From Candidatus Geothermocultor quzhuomuensis (GTDB taxonomy: Bacteria; Actinomycetota; Aquicultoria; Geothermocultorales; Geothermocultoraceae), in contig JACVJC010000001.1 of assembly GCA_015711795.1 (NCBI GenBank), forward strand, positions 60,787 to 124,786: DNA of 64,000 nt, in the 5' to 3' direction. Of the stretch, positions 1-9,976 are shown one piece after another (positions within the stretch are counted from its first letter, which is position 1; the number at the start of each line of letters is the position of its first letter). A program made the position numbers and the translations under genes. The notes beneath the pieces are model-generated. The model did not search any database. It was not told the DNA's origin and saw only the letters and a program-made list of their open reading frames with translations.

Positions 1-1
1 T

Positions 2-1291
2 ATCGTTTCAGCAGCAGAGCATACTATTGCTTTGCTTCTTGCTCTGGCTCGAAAGATTCCTCAAGCTCAAGCTTCTCTCAAAAGTAGAAAGTGGGAACGG
101 TCAAAGTTTGAAGGGGTAGAAATTTGCGATAAAATTCTAGGTATTTTGGGGTTAGGAAGAGTAGGAACATTGGTTGCTCAATTAGCCCATGGTTTAAAGA
201 TGAAAGTAATCGCATATGACCCCTATGTTTCTAAAGAAAAGTTTCAACAACTTGGGGTTGAACCAGCTTCAACCTTAAAGGATTTACTTCAAAAATCTGA
301 CTTTATCTCAATAAATTTGCCAAAAACGAAGGAAACAATTGGTCTTTTAGGAGAAAAGGAATTTGAAATGATGAAAGATGGAGTTAGAATTATAAATACT
401 GCTCGAGGTGGAATTTTCAAAGAAGAAGTCTTAGTTAAGTATTTAAAAAAGGGTAAAGTAGCTGGAGCTGCCATTGATGTTTACGAAAAGGAGCCTTGTA
501 CTGAAAGTCCGCTTTTTGATTTTGATAATGTTGTTGTCACTCCTCATCTTGGAGCTTCCACTTTAGAGGCTCAAGATAAAGCTGGAATAATGATTGCTGA
601 GCAAATAATTGCTGGTTTAAAGGGAGACGTTGTGACTAATGCTGTTAATGTTCCAACGGTTCCCCCTGAAGTTCTTGAAATACTCAAACCCTACCTGCTA
701 CTAGCTGAAATTTTAGGAAAACTTTATTTTCGGTTATCTGAAAAACCTTCCAATCAAATTGAGGTTACTTATTCTGGTGAATTAGCTTCTAAAGAAACGC
801 GCACTTTAACAATTGCTATTTTGAAAGGTATTTTTGAGTCGATTGTGGCTGAACCAGTTACTTATGTTAATGCTCCATATTTAGCTCAAGAGCGGGGAAT
901 TGAAGTTAAAGAAAGTAAAACCACAACTTCAAGAGAATATGTCAATTTAATTACTTTAAAGGGTAGCGGAGATGAGTTATGTTTAGCTGGTACTATTTTT
1001 GGTAAGGGGAATCAACCCCGAATTGTCAGAATTTATGACTATGAAGTTGATATAATACCATCAAAGTATATGCTTATTGTTCACAATGAAGATAAACCTG
1101 GAATGATTGGTCGTTTAGGGACAGTTTTGGGTAATAACAATATCAACATTGGGAGAATGCAATTTGGTCGAAAAAAAGTAAGAGGGGATGCTGTTTCAAT
1201 ATTATCAGTTGATGACCCTATCCCTGATAAAGTTCTAGATGAAATTAAATCTCTTGATGGAGTGTCTAAAGCTAAGTTTATCACTCTATAA
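2..1291 (+). CDS. serA: D-3-phosphoglycerate dehydrogenase, 5'-truncated by the window edge
   Basis: Catalyses the NAD-dependent oxidation of 3-phosphoglycerate, the first step of serine synthesis in the cytoplasm. The frame is open from base 2 and reads SAAEHTIALLLALARK, a conserved internal SerA segment, so roughly the first 100 residues lie outside the window. Visible are the Rossmann motif GLGRVG, the catalytic Arg in NTARGG, the Glu in YEKEP and the His in PHLGAST. An intervening allosteric-substrate-binding domain and a C-terminal ACT domain (HNEDKPGMIGRLG) make this the long SerA form, which is typically serine-inhibited. It is followed 28 bp later by leuA on the same strand, probably as one operon. 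Confident assignment; the true start is not visible. Confidence 0.96.
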   Translation: MVSAAEHTIALLLALARKIPQAQASLKSRKWERSKFEGVEICDKILGILGLGRVGTLVAQLAHGLKMKVIAYDPYVSKEKFQQLGVEPASTLKDLLQKSDFISINLPKTKETIGLLGEKEFEMMKDGVRIINTARGGIFKEEVLVKYLKKGKVAGAAIDVYEKEPCTESPLFDFDNVVVTPHLGASTLEAQDKAGIMIAEQIIAGLKGDVVTNAVNVPTVPPEVLEILKPYLLLAEILGKLYFRLSEKPSNQIEVTYSGELASKETRTLTIAILKGIFESIVAEPVTYVNAPYLAQERGIEVKESKTTTSREYVNLITLKGSGDELCLAGTIFGKGNQPRIVRIYDYEVDIIPSKYMLIVHNEDKPGMIGRLGTVLGNNNINIGRMQFGRKKVRGDAVSILSVDDPIPDKVLDEIKSLDGVSKAKFITL

Positions 1292-1319
1292 ATTTGGTCT
1301 TAAAGAGAAGGTCTAAACA

Positions 1320-2831
1320 ATGAGTCAAGTTTTTATTTTTGATACAACTTTAAGAGATGGTGAGCAGTCCCCTGGCATTAGCCTTAATGCTCGGCAAAAG
1401 CTAGAAATAGCTGAACAGCTAGCTCGTCTTGGGGTTGATGTTATTGAAGCAGGTTTTCCCATAACTTCCAAGGGTGATTTTGAAGCTGTTAAGACCATTG
1501 CTGAGAAGGTTAAGCGACCATCGATTGCTGCTTTAGCTAGAGCAGTTGATGTTGACATTGACCGGGCATGGGAAGCAATAAAAAATGCGGAAAAACCTCG
1601 GATTCACACTTTTATTGCTACTTCTGATATTCATATTGAACGCAAGCTAAAAAAGACAAGAGACGAAGTCTTAAAGATGACTGAAGCTGCTGTTAAAAGG
1701 GCTAAAAAATATACATTTGATGTGGAATTTTCACCTGAAGATGCAACTCGAAGCGAATTTGAATTCTTATGTAAAGTCATAAGAGTAGCTATTGAAAATG
1801 GCGCTACAGTAATTAATATCCCTGACACTGTCGGCTATGCTTTACCTGATGAATTTGGCAAGTTAATTAAAGATTTAAAAGAGAAGATGCCTGAATTAAA
1901 TGAAGTCATTTTAAGTGTTCATTGTCACAATGACCTAGGATTGGCTGTAGCTAATTCACTTGAAGCAATAATTAATGGTGCTAATCAAGTTGAATGTACC
2001 ATCAATGGTTTGGGGGAGCGAGCTGGCAACGCTTCTTTAGAAGAAATTGTTATGATTCTTGATACTCGCTATAGGTCGTTAGGTAAAAAAACTAATATTA
2101 AAACGGAAGAAATTATGAGAACAAGCAAATTAGTTAGCTCTTTAACTGGTTATCATGTTCAGTTTAATAAAGCAATTGTTGGAGCCAACGCTTTTGCTCA
2201 TTCTTCAGGTATTCATACTGATGGAATGTTAAAAGATAGGACTACTTATGAGATTATCGATCCAGTTAAAATTGGTTTAACATCAAGTAAATTAGTTCTT
2301 GGTAAAACTTCTGGTCGACATGGATTTCGTCGACGGCTTGAAGATTTAGGTTACGTGTTATCAGAAAAAGAATTTGAGCGTGCTTTTAAGCGTTTTAAAG
2401 ATTTAGCGGATAAAAAAGCACAAATAACCGATGATGATATAGAAGCAATTGTGGCTGATGAAATTTATACTCTAGAAGAAATTTTTAAGCTTGTTCATTT
2501 CGAAGTTGTTTGTGGAAGTGATATCAAGCCAAAAGCTACAGTTAAAATAGAAAAAAATGGCGAAATCTTTAAAGAACAAGCAACCGGTGATGGTCCCGTT
2601 GATGCTGCTTTTAATGCAGTTAATAAAATTGTCGGCTTAAAAATAAAACTTTTAAGTTTCTCAATTTCTGCAGTTACTGGAGGTACGGAGGCTTTGGGAG
2701 AATCTAATCTTCAGCTTGAAGTTGAGGGTTTAACTGTTTCGGGACATGGTGTCAGCACCGATATTATTGAAGCGAGCTTAAGAGCTTATCTTAGTGCTCT
2801 TAATAAAGTAATTGATAAGATTAAGAAGTGA
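1320..2831 (+). CDS. leuA: 2-isopropylmalate synthase
   Basis: Condenses acetyl-CoA with 2-oxoisovalerate to give 2-isopropylmalate, the committed step of leucine synthesis. The 503-residue length is normal for type 1 LeuA. Motifs seen are [12 protein letters not shown] at the N-terminus of the HMGL-like TIM barrel, the metal-binding [13 protein letters not shown] and [16 protein letters not shown]-terminal LeuA dimer/allosteric domain spans about residues 370-503, where leucine feedback inhibition would act. An AGAGAAGG ribosome binding site precedes the ATG. The leuC-leuD-leuB genes follow directly, which favours LeuA over homocitrate or citramalate synthase; a separate CimA-type paralogue lies at 6753. 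Confident. Confidence 0.96.
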   Translation: MSQVFIFDTTLRDGEQSPGISLNARQKLEIAEQLARLGVDVIEAGFPITSKGDFEAVKTIAEKVKRPSIAALARAVDVDIDRAWEAIKNAEKPRIHTFIATSDIHIERKLKKTRDEVLKMTEAAVKRAKKYTFDVEFSPEDATRSEFEFLCKVIRVAIENGATVINIPDTVGYALPDEFGKLIKDLKEKMPELNEVILSVHCHNDLGLAVANSLEAIINGANQVECTINGLGERAGNASLEEIVMILDTRYRSLGKKTNIKTEEIMRTSKLVSSLTGYHVQFNKAIVGANAFAHSSGIHTDGMLKDRTTYEIIDPVKIGLTSSKLVLGKTSGRHGFRRRLEDLGYVLSEKEFERAFKRFKDLADKKAQITDDDIEAIVADEIYTLEEIFKLVHFEVVCGSDIKPKATVKIEKNGEIFKEQATGDGPVDAAFNAVNKIVGLKIKLLSFSISAVTGGTEALGESNLQLEVEGLTVSGHGVSTDIIEASLRAYLSALNKVIDKIKK

Positions 2832-2845
2832 GGCTTAACTTTATT

Positions 2846-4147
2846 ATGGGGCTTACAATTACTGAAAAAATCTTAGCTTCTCATGCAGGGACAGACAAGG
2901 TTAAACCAGGTCAAATAATCAATGTTAAAGTTGATTTAGTTTTAGCTAATGATATTACAGCTCCAGGCGCTATTAAAGAATTTCAAAAAATTGGGATTAA
3001 GAAAGTTTTTAATTCTGAGAAGATTGTTATTGTTCCTGATCATTTTACACCCAACAAAGATATTGCTTCAGCTATTCAAAGTAAAATCTTAAGAGATTTT
3101 GCTTGGGAGCAAAATTTAAAGTATTACTATGAGGTAGGGCGAATGGGCATTGAACATGTTCTTTTGCCTGAGGAAGGTTTAGTTCTCCCAGGCGATTTAG
3201 TAATTGGTGCTGATTCTCACACCTGCACTTATGGCGCCTTAGGAGCTTTTTCTACTGGGGTTGGCTCAACTGACCTAGCTGCAGCTATGGCTACTGGGGA
3301 AATTTGGCTTAAAGTTCCTTCTAGTCTCCTCTTTATTTATAAAGGAAAATTAGCTCCATGGGTAACAGGAAAAGATATTATCTTATATACAATTGGTAAA
3401 ATTGGTGTTGATGGAGCAAATTATAAAGCTATGGAATTTACTGGACCAGCTATGAGTGAAATCTCAATGGACAGCCGATTTACTATCTGTAACATGGCAA
3501 TTGAAGCAGGAGCCAAAAATGGCATTATCCAATTTGACCAAGTAACCAAAGGGTTTGTTGAACCTAGGGCTAAGAGAATTTTTTCTCTTTATCAAAGCGA
3601 TAAAGATGCAGAATATGAAGAAGTATTTGAAATTAATCTTTCTCAAATTGAACCTCAAGTTGCTCTTCCTCATCTTCCATCAAATGTCCGAGGAATATCA
3701 GAATTGCCTGAAATACCAATTGACCAGGTTGTTATTGGTTCTTGTACTAATGGAAGGCTTGAAGATTTACGAATTGCAGCTTTAATTCTTAAGGAAAACA
3801 AGGTTCATCCAAAAGTAAGATTAATTATTATCCCAGCTACTCAGGGAGTTTATCTTCAGTCTTTAAAAGAAGGCTTAATTGAAACTTTCATTAAGGCAGG
3901 CGCTGCAGTTAGTACACCAACTTGTGGGCCTTGCTTAGGGGGACATATGGGTATTTTAGGTCCTGGAGAAAAGGCTGTAGCTACTACAAATCGAAATTTT
4001 ATTGGACGAATGGGGCACAAAACTAGTGAAGTTTACTTAGCTGGTTCTGCAATTGCAGCTGCTTCAGCGATAACAGGTAAAATTTCTAGCCCTGAAGAAA
4101 TCATAAAATCATCTGATTTACCTACTCAAAGAATTACTAGTTCCTAA
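2846..4147 (+). CDS. leuC: 3-isopropylmalate dehydratase large subunit
   Basis: Large subunit of isopropylmalate isomerase, a [4Fe-4S] aconitase-family enzyme working with LeuD. Cluster-ligand cysteines are seen in GSCTNG and [11 protein letters not shown], and the substrate-binding [14 protein letters not shown] is present. The 433-residue size and sequence style fit the LeuC2/HacA-like branch found in archaea and many anaerobes. A GTG at 2828 overlapping the leuA stop would add six residues, but the ATG at 2846 gives the family-typical N-terminus [10 protein letters not shown], with GTGAGG upstream as ribosome binding site, so I prefer it. It is translationally coupled to leuA and followed 22 bp later by leuD. 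An oxygen-sensitive cluster suits the anaerobic profile. Confidence 0.95.
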   Translation: MGLTITEKILASHAGTDKVKPGQIINVKVDLVLANDITAPGAIKEFQKIGIKKVFNSEKIVIVPDHFTPNKDIASAIQSKILRDFAWEQNLKYYYEVGRMGIEHVLLPEEGLVLPGDLVIGADSHTCTYGALGAFSTGVGSTDLAAAMATGEIWLKVPSSLLFIYKGKLAPWVTGKDIILYTIGKIGVDGANYKAMEFTGPAMSEISMDSRFTICNMAIEAGAKNGIIQFDQVTKGFVEPRAKRIFSLYQSDKDAEYEEVFEINLSQIEPQVALPHLPSNVRGISELPEIPIDQVVIGSCTNGRLEDLRIAALILKENKVHPKVRLIIIPATQGVYLQSLKEGLIETFIKAGAAVSTPTCGPCLGGHMGILGPGEKAVATTNRNFIGRMGHKTSEVYLAGSAIAAASAITGKISSPEEIIKSSDLPTQRITSS

Positions 4148-4169
4148 TTTTGATGAAGGGAAGTTTAAA

Positions 4170-4688
4170 GTGTTAGTTGAAGGTAAAGCTTGGAAATTGG
4201 GCAAAAACATCAATACTGATGTAATTATTTCTGCTCGTTATTTAAATACTTTTGACCTAACTGAACTTGGAAAGCATTGCCTTGAAGATTTAAATGAAGA
4301 ATTTATAAAAAAAGTTAAACCTGGAGACATAATTGTAGCTGAAGAAAATTTTGGATGTGGCTCTTCAAGAGAACACGCAGCCTTAGCAATTAAGGGGGCA
4401 GGAATATCATGTGTAATTGCGAAATCCTTTGCTCGAATTTTTTTCCGAAATGCAATTAATGTTGGGCTTCCTATTCTTGAATCTTCTGAAGCGGTTGATT
4501 ATATCTCAAATGGAGATAAAATCAAAATTGATTTAAGCAATGGTAAAATAATTAACTTAACCAATAAAAAAAGTTTTCAAGCTCAACCATTTCCCGATTT
4601 TATTAAAGAGATTATTAATCAAGGAGGTTTAATAAAGTGCCTGAAAAACAAATTTAAAGCTCAAGAGGGTGAAAAGTGTATCGAATAG
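4170..4688 (+). CDS. leuD: 3-isopropylmalate dehydratase small subunit
   Basis: Small (swivel-domain) subunit that completes the LeuCD isomerase converting 2- to 3-isopropylmalate. The signature [12 protein letters not shown] is present at about residues 54-65, as is the flexible-loop region near the N-terminus. The start is GTG with GAAGGG upstream. At 172 residues it is slightly longer than the usual 160-165, because the C-terminal tail runs into leuB: the two reading frames overlap by 13 bp, suggesting coupled translation. Confident. Confidence 0.95.
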   Translation: MLVEGKAWKLGKNINTDVIISARYLNTFDLTELGKHCLEDLNEEFIKKVKPGDIIVAEENFGCGSSREHAALAIKGAGISCVIAKSFARIFFRNAINVGLPILESSEAVDYISNGDKIKIDLSNGKIINLTNKKSFQAQPFPDFIKEIINQGGLIKCLKNKFKAQEGEKCIE

Positions 4689-5743
4689 GAGTTATTCCAG
4701 GTGATGGAACAGGTCCAGAAGTTATTAGAGAGGGGTTAAAGGTTTTAAGAGCGGTGGCAGAAAAGGTTGGCTTTGAATTCGAGACCATTAATTATGACTT
4801 AGGCGGAGAAAGGTATCTTAAAACGGGTGAAACACTTCCTAATCAGATTTTAGAAGAGATGAAAAAATTAGATTCAATATACTTAGGGGCAATTGGCCAT
4901 CCTAATGTTAAGCCTGGCATTTTAGAGAGAGAAATCCTTTTAAAAATAAGATTTAAATTAGACCAATATATAAATTTGAGACCAGTTAAGCTTTATCCAG
5001 GGGTTGATTGTCCTTTAAAAGATAAAAAACCTGAGGACATTGACTTTGTCGTTGTTAGAGAAAATACAGAAGGTCTTTATGTTGGAGTGGGAGGTTTTTT
5101 AAAGAAAGGAACACCTGACGAAATTGCTATTCAAGAAAGTGTTAATACTAGGAGGGGCGTTGAGAGATGCATTCGATTTGCTTTTGATTACTGTCGGCGT
5201 CGGAACAAAAAGAAAAAGTTAACTCTTTGTGGGAAAACTAATGTTTTAACTTATGCTCATGACTTATGGGAACGAACATTTAATGAGGTCGCAAAGGAAT
5301 ATCCTGATATTGAAACTGATTATGCTCATGTTGACGCTATTTGTATGTGGATGGTTAAAAATCCAGAAAGGTTTGATGTCATTGTAACTGATAATATGTT
5401 TGGGGATATCATTACTGATTTAGGTGCCATAATTCAAGGTGGAATGGGTATTGCTGCTGGAGCTAATATCAATCCTGATGGTACATCAATGTTTGAACCA
5501 ATTGGCGGCTCAGCTCCAAAATATACAGGCAAAAATGTAATTAACCCCTTAGCAGCTATTTCAGCAGCCCAAATGATGCTAGAATTTCTTGGGGAAGCTG
5601 AAGCAGCCAAGCAAATTGAAAGTGCAATAATTAAAATAACTAGCGAAAAGTTAAAAAGTTTGCAAGCTGGGGAAATGGGTTATTCTACCAGTGAAGTTGG
5701 GGATATGATTGTAAATTATATTAAGGAGCAAGCCTTATCTTAA
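4676..5743 (+). CDS. leuB: 3-isopropylmalate dehydrogenase
   Basis: Oxidatively decarboxylates 3-isopropylmalate to 2-oxoisocaproate using NAD. It is a member of the isocitrate/isopropylmalate dehydrogenase family: N-terminal IPGDGTGPEV, the metal-binding DNMFGDIITDLGA and the nucleotide-binding region GSAPKYTGKNV. The GTG start has GAGGG upstream and lies inside the 3' end of leuD. The leu operon context decides between LeuB and isocitrate or tartrate dehydrogenases of the same fold. At 355 residues the length is typical. Confidence 0.94.
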   Translation: MYRIGVIPGDGTGPEVIREGLKVLRAVAEKVGFEFETINYDLGGERYLKTGETLPNQILEEMKKLDSIYLGAIGHPNVKPGILEREILLKIRFKLDQYINLRPVKLYPGVDCPLKDKKPEDIDFVVVRENTEGLYVGVGGFLKKGTPDEIAIQESVNTRRGVERCIRFAFDYCRRRNKKKKLTLCGKTNVLTYAHDLWERTFNEVAKEYPDIETDYAHVDAICMWMVKNPERFDVIVTDNMFGDIITDLGAIIQGGMGIAAGANINPDGTSMFEPIGGSAPKYTGKNVINPLAAISAAQMMLEFLGEAEAAKQIESAIIKITSEKLKSLQAGEMGYSTSEVGDMIVNYIKEQALS

Positions 5744-5774
5744 TTAAACTAGTCTTAAGAAAAGGGGGAGGGAG

Positions 5775-6689
5775 ATGCCAATACCTAAAGTTGATAAGAT
5801 TTGGCTTAATGGAAATTATGTAAACTGGGATGAAGCAAAAGTTCATGTTTTAACTCACGCTTTACATTATGGTTCAGGAGTTTTTGAAGGAATTAGGGCT
5901 TACGAAACATTAAAAGGAACTGCTGTTTTTCGCTTGACAGACCATATTAAGCGCCTTTTTAAATCAGCCAAAATTTATTTAATGGAAATTCCTTATTCAC
6001 CAGAAGTCCTTATTGATGTCACTAAAGAACTTATTAAAATAAATAATTTGAAGAGTTGTTATATTCGACCCATTGTTTTTAGGGGTTATGGGGAAATGGG
6101 TTTAAATCCTCTCAATTGTCCAGTTGATGTTGCCATTGCAGTTTGGCCTTGGGGTGCTTATTTAGGAGAGGAAAGCTTTAAACATGGAATTAGGGCAATG
6201 ATTTCATCATTTCATCGAATTGACCCAAATTCCTTACCCCCAGTTGCTAAAGCTACAGGTCAATATATTAATTCTATTTTAGCAAAGCTTGAAGCAGTTT
6301 ACAGTGAGTATGAGGAAGCAATTCTCTTAGATTATCGGGGATTTGTCTCTGAAGGCTCAGGTGAGAATATTTTTATAGTTAAAGATGGAGTTATTTATAC
6401 TCCCTCTACAACCTCAAGTATCCTTGAAGGAATTACCCGAGATACAGTAATAAAAATTGCCAGAGATTTAGGGATTGAGGTAGTTGAGCGAGATTTAGTC
6501 CGTAGCGACCTTTTCTTAGCAGATGAAGTATTTTGCACTGGAACAGCCGCTGAAGTAGTACCAATTAGGGAAATTGATAAGAGAATAATTGAAGAGCCTT
6601 GGCCAATTACGAGAAAGCTTCAGGAAAAATTTTTCCAAATTGTGAGAGGAGAAGATGAAAAATATCAAGACTGGTTAGAGTTGGTTTAA
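5775..6689 (+). CDS. ilvE: Branched-chain amino acid aminotransferase
   Basis: PLP-dependent fold-type IV transaminase carrying out the last step of leucine, valine and isoleucine synthesis. Key signatures are [16 protein letters not shown], the PLP lysine region [20 protein letters not shown] and the later [10 protein letters not shown]. The 304-residue length is typical. A very strong purine ribosome binding site, AGGGGGAGGGAG, sits directly before the ATG. It follows leuB by 31 bp and belongs to the same amino acid block. Confident. Confidence 0.95.
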   Translation: MPIPKVDKIWLNGNYVNWDEAKVHVLTHALHYGSGVFEGIRAYETLKGTAVFRLTDHIKRLFKSAKIYLMEIPYSPEVLIDVTKELIKINNLKSCYIRPIVFRGYGEMGLNPLNCPVDVAIAVWPWGAYLGEESFKHGIRAMISSFHRIDPNSLPPVAKATGQYINSILAKLEAVYSEYEEAILLDYRGFVSEGSGENIFIVKDGVIYTPSTTSSILEGITRDTVIKIARDLGIEVVERDLVRSDLFLADEVFCTGTAAEVVPIREIDKRIIEEPWPITRKLQEKFFQIVRGEDEKYQDWLELV

Positions 6690-6705
6690 GGTTAATTTTA
6701 AAAAT

Positions 6706-6740
6706 ATTTCTTTATATTGTAAATTTCTTTATATTGTAAA
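6706..6740 (+). repeat. 17-bp tandem duplication upstream of cimA
   Basis: Two exact, directly adjacent copies of ATTTCTTTATATTGTAA occupy 6706-6722 and 6723-6739. They fill most of the 63-bp gap between ilvE and cimA and end just before the cimA ribosome binding site. Each copy contains a TATATT that could act as a -10 element, so the duplication might double a promoter or simply be a recent slippage event. Function is not shown. Confidence 0.9.
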
Positions 6741-6752
6741 GAAGTGAGAAAA

Positions 6753-8330
6753 ATGGAACAAGTTAAGCTTTACGATACAACCTTAAGAGATGGGGCTCAG
6801 CGTGAGGGGATTACTTTTACTGTTGAAGATAAGCTTAAGATTACCCAAGAGCTTGATAAGTTGGGGATTCATTACATTGAAGGAGGTTGGCCTGCTTCTA
6901 ATCCAAAAGATGTTGAATACTTTAAAAGAGTAAAAAGTTTACCTTTAAAAAAAATAAAGGTAGTTGCTTTTGGAAGCACGAGAAAGAAAGAGACAAATCC
7001 CAAAAAAGATGAGAACTTAATCTCACTATTGGAGAGTCAAGCTCAAGCTATTTGTATTTTTGGAAAGAGCTGGGATCTCCATGTTCGCTTTGCTCTTAAG
7101 ACTTCACTTGATGAAAATTTGAAAATGATTTATGATTCCCTATCTTTTTTCAAAAAGAGGGGGCTAGAGGTAATTTATGATGCTGAACACTTTTTTGATG
7201 GATACAAAAAAAATTCCAGTTATGCCCTAAAAACTCTAAAAGTGGCTGAAGAAGCTGGAGCTGATTGGATTGTTCTTTGTGACACCAATGGAGGTACATT
7301 ACCAACAGAAGTAGGAAAAATTATGCAAGTCGTTAGAGAAACTCTCGTTACTCCTCTGGGAATTCATGCTCATAATGATAGTGAGTGCGCAGTTGCCAAT
7401 ACCTTGATTGCGGTGGAGAAGGGTGCAACTCAAGTTCAAGGAACAATTAATGGTTACGGGGAGCGCTGTGGGAATGCTAACCTTTGCTCTGTCATTCCTA
7501 ATTTAGTCTTAAAGATGGGAATTCCTGTTATCACTAAAGAACAATTAAAACTTCTAACAGAAGCCTCTCATTATGTCGCTGAAATTGCTAATATTGCACC
7601 TGATACGCACCAACCCTATGTGGGGCAAAGCTCCTTTACTCACAAAGGAGGAGTTCATATAAGTGCTTTAACCAAAAGGAAGGAAACTTATGAGCACATT
7701 GACCCTGCTTTAATCGGTAACATTAGAAGAATTGTTGTCTCTGAGCTAGCTGGGAAGAGCACCATTGTTTTAAAGGCAAAAGAACTTGGGATTGACCTTT
7801 CTAAAGAGCCAGTTAAAGTCATGGAAATTTTAAAGAAAATTAAGGAACTAGAACATATTGGATATCATTTTGAAGCAGCTGATGGCTCTTTTGAAATTCT
7901 TATTAAGAAAGTAACCGGTAGCTATCAGCCCTTTTTTAAACTGGAAAGCTTCCGAGTTTTAGTTGAAAAAATGGAAGATGGGAGGCTTTTAACTGAAGCA
8001 ACCATTAAGCTTTATGTTAACAATAAAAGAGTAATTGCAACAGCTGAGGGGAATGGCCCAGTTAATGCTCTTGATAATGCATTAAGATTAGCTATGGAAA
8101 AAGCTTATCCAGCCCTTTCTAATATTCAATTAACAGATTATAAGGTAAGGGTTCTTAACGCTAAAAAGGGAACAGCAGCGGTGGTTCGAGTTCTTATTGA
8201 AACTAGCGATGGTGAACAAACCTGGGGGACAGTTGGTGTTTCAGAAAACATAATTGAAGCAAGCTGGCAAGCCTTGGTTGACAGTATCGAGTATGGTTTA
8301 ACTCATGCCAAGAAAAAAGGAAAAAACTAA
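6753..8330 (+). CDS. cimA: (R)-citramalate synthase
   Basis: Condenses pyruvate and acetyl-CoA to (R)-citramalate, opening the threonine-independent route to 2-oxobutyrate and isoleucine. It belongs to the LeuA-like HMGL family but carries CimA/TIGR00977-type features: [34 protein letters not shown] and NGYGERCGN. Its C-terminal LeuA_dimer domain spans about residues 390-520. Of the possible starts, the ATG at 6753 has GAAGTGAG five bases upstream; a GTG at 6744 would add three residues. LeuCD and LeuB nearby can process citramalate, so the window encodes most of a CimA pathway. Substrate choice versus a second isopropylmalate synthase is inferred from family signatures. Confidence 0.9.
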   Translation: MEQVKLYDTTLRDGAQREGITFTVEDKLKITQELDKLGIHYIEGGWPASNPKDVEYFKRVKSLPLKKIKVVAFGSTRKKETNPKKDENLISLLESQAQAICIFGKSWDLHVRFALKTSLDENLKMIYDSLSFFKKRGLEVIYDAEHFFDGYKKNSSYALKTLKVAEEAGADWIVLCDTNGGTLPTEVGKIMQVVRETLVTPLGIHAHNDSECAVANTLIAVEKGATQVQGTINGYGERCGNANLCSVIPNLVLKMGIPVITKEQLKLLTEASHYVAEIANIAPDTHQPYVGQSSFTHKGGVHISALTKRKETYEHIDPALIGNIRRIVVSELAGKSTIVLKAKELGIDLSKEPVKVMEILKKIKELEHIGYHFEAADGSFEILIKKVTGSYQPFFKLESFRVLVEKMEDGRLLTEATIKLYVNNKRVIATAEGNGPVNALDNALRLAMEKAYPALSNIQLTDYKVRVLNAKKGTAAVVRVLIETSDGEQTWGTVGVSENIIEASWQALVDSIEYGLTHAKKKGKN

Positions 8331-8410
8331 AACTTGTTCCAATTTCTTCAATTTCATTAAACTTTAAGGCTCAAAATTGTCTACTTAACTAAGCTCGGAT
8401 TTAGAGAAAG

Positions 8411-9190
8411 ATGAAATTAGCCCGTTTTGCTTATCAAAATAAAATATATTATGGTGTTGTTGAAGGTGAAACAATTTTCCCCATCGAAACAGATTCAGAA
8501 GAAAAACCATCTTCTACAAATGTCACTTATCCACTAAAAGAAGTAACTCTTCTTGTTCCTTGTATGCCTTCAAAAATAGTTGCTGTTGGGTTAAATTATA
8601 AAGACCATGCTAAAGAACTTAAAATGAGTATTCCTGACGAGCCTGTTATCTTTATCAAGCCAGCTTCTTCGGTAATTGGACCTTATGATAAGATAGTTTA
8701 CCCTAAAATGAGCAAACAAGTTGATTATGAAGCTGAACTTGGAGTTGTTATTGGAAAACAAGCTAAAGATGTTTCACTTGAAAAAGCATACCAATATATC
8801 CTTGGTTACCTATGTGCTAATGATGTCACCGCGAGGGACTTACAAAGAAAGGATATTCAATGGACGCGAGCGAAAAGTTTTGATACTTTTTCGCCTATTG
8901 GTCCTTGGATAGAAACAGACCTTAATCCCTTAAATTTAAAAATTGAGCTCAAGTTAAATGGTGAAGTGCGTCAGTCTTCTTCTACCTCTGAAATGATTTT
9001 TAATCCCTTTGAACTTATTAGCTTTATTTCCAAGGTAATGACTTTAAATGTAGGTGACATTATTATGACGGGAACTCCACATGGAGTTGGTTCAATGGAG
9101 CCTGGTGATATTGTTGAGGTTGAGATTGAAGGAATTGGCACACTTAAAAATCAAGTTATTAAACAAAGCAACGAAAATAAATTAACTTGA
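8411..9190 (+). CDS. Fumarylacetoacetate hydrolase (FAH) family protein
   Basis: The FAH fold is shared by metal-dependent hydrolases, decarboxylases and isomerases of 2-oxoacid-type substrates, including oxaloacetate tautomerase and acylpyruvase. An N-terminal small domain of about 50 residues is followed by the catalytic domain. Motifs include GLNYKDHAKEL, the metal ligands in DYEAELGVVIG, NDVTARD and MTGTPHGVGSMEPGD. The 259-residue length is usual for the single-domain bacterial type. The true substrate cannot be read from sequence, and adjacency to amino acid biosynthesis genes offers only weak context. Fold assignment is confident, specific activity is not. Confidence 0.85.
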   Translation: MKLARFAYQNKIYYGVVEGETIFPIETDSEEKPSSTNVTYPLKEVTLLVPCMPSKIVAVGLNYKDHAKELKMSIPDEPVIFIKPASSVIGPYDKIVYPKMSKQVDYEAELGVVIGKQAKDVSLEKAYQYILGYLCANDVTARDLQRKDIQWTRAKSFDTFSPIGPWIETDLNPLNLKIELKLNGEVRQSSSTSEMIFNPFELISFISKVMTLNVGDIIMTGTPHGVGSMEPGDIVEVEIEGIGTLKNQVIKQSNENKLT

Positions 9191-9197
9191 GAGATGA

Positions 9198-9470
9198 ATG
9201 AAGAAAGAATTTAAAATTAATATTAAAATAACTAAAATTTTAGGAAATGGCATTTGCCCAATGGGGCACAAGGTTGACCAAACTTTTTTAGTTGATGACT
9301 TTAAAAAGCCTGAAGGGCTATGCTCTTGGGCTTTTAATTCAATTTATCCCTTTTTAACAGTCTTGCGCTTTGGAGGTACTTTCCCTTGGTCCCAAAAGCC
9401 TGACCAAGTTGAAATTTGCTGTCCAGACCCTGCTAATCCTGTTGTTTTTGAGCTAAAAAGAATTAAATAG
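9198..9470 (+). CDS. TIGR04076 family small protein
   Basis: This 90-residue protein matches my memory of the TIGR04076 family: a CPMGHKV segment near the N-terminus, a central CSWAFNSIYPFL, then GGTFPW and a terminal CCPDPANPVVFE. The conserved cysteines suggest metal or cofactor binding, but no function is established. It starts 8 bp after the FAH-family gene and is likely co-transcribed with it. It ends 2 bp before a convergent gene. Confidence 0.75.
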   Translation: MKKEFKINIKITKILGNGICPMGHKVDQTFLVDDFKKPEGLCSWAFNSIYPFLTVLRFGGTFPWSQKPDQVEICCPDPANPVVFELKRIK

Positions 9471-9472
9471 TT

Positions 9473-9823
9473 TTATTTAGTTGGGCTTGTTTTAGTTACT
9501 CCAGCTTGAGGGGTCATTCCAGGAATTGGTGGATGGCCTGGCGGAAGCGTTGTAACATTAGCTGGTATTGGTGGAGCAATACCTTGAAAAGAGGAACTTT
9601 CAGGTATTGGTGTTTCTTGAGAAGGAGAGGCAAATAATCCTCTGACAAAAAAACCAGCAATAAAGGCAACCAAAACCAAGATAGCGACCCAAGTAATATC
9701 CATCATTATTTTTTCTTCCTCGCCAGCTTTCTCTTTCCTTTCTCTAGCTTTTTCTTGAACAGCTTGGGAAACTTCCTTCTTTGGTAGCTTAGTTTCTCTT
9801 TTCACTTTTCTTGCTTTAGGCAA
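9473..9823 (-). CDS. Small single-pass membrane protein, unknown function
   Basis: About 116 residues: a highly basic, then mixed-charge cytoplasmic N-terminal region, one transmembrane helix around residues 45-63 (VAILVLVAFIAGFFV), and a proline-rich outer tail (PPGHPPIPG). No family recognised. The start is of interest: an AAAGGAGG sequence directly abuts an ATG at 9832, which leaves no spacing, whereas a TTG three codons later at 9823 has an ideal nine-base spacer, so TTG is preferred. It converges with the TIGR04076 gene. The proline-rich tail could be an extracellular linker or interaction segment. Confidence 0.6.
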   Translation of the reverse strand: MPKARKVKRETKLPKKEVSQAVQEKARERKEKAGEEEKIMMDITWVAILVLVAFIAGFFVRGLFASPSQETPIPESSSFQGIAPPIPANVTTLPPGHPPIPGMTPQAGVTKTSPTK

Positions 9824-9976
9824 CCTTTTCATCCTCCTTTAAATTTTTTCTAATTTTCCTAATTATACATTAATTTCAAAAAATAAAAAATAAAAAAATT
9901 TTTAGCACTGCTTTCACGATTTGTCACTTAAGAATGATAAAATCATTTTGTACTATTTTCTCTTGAGAGGTTTTAA

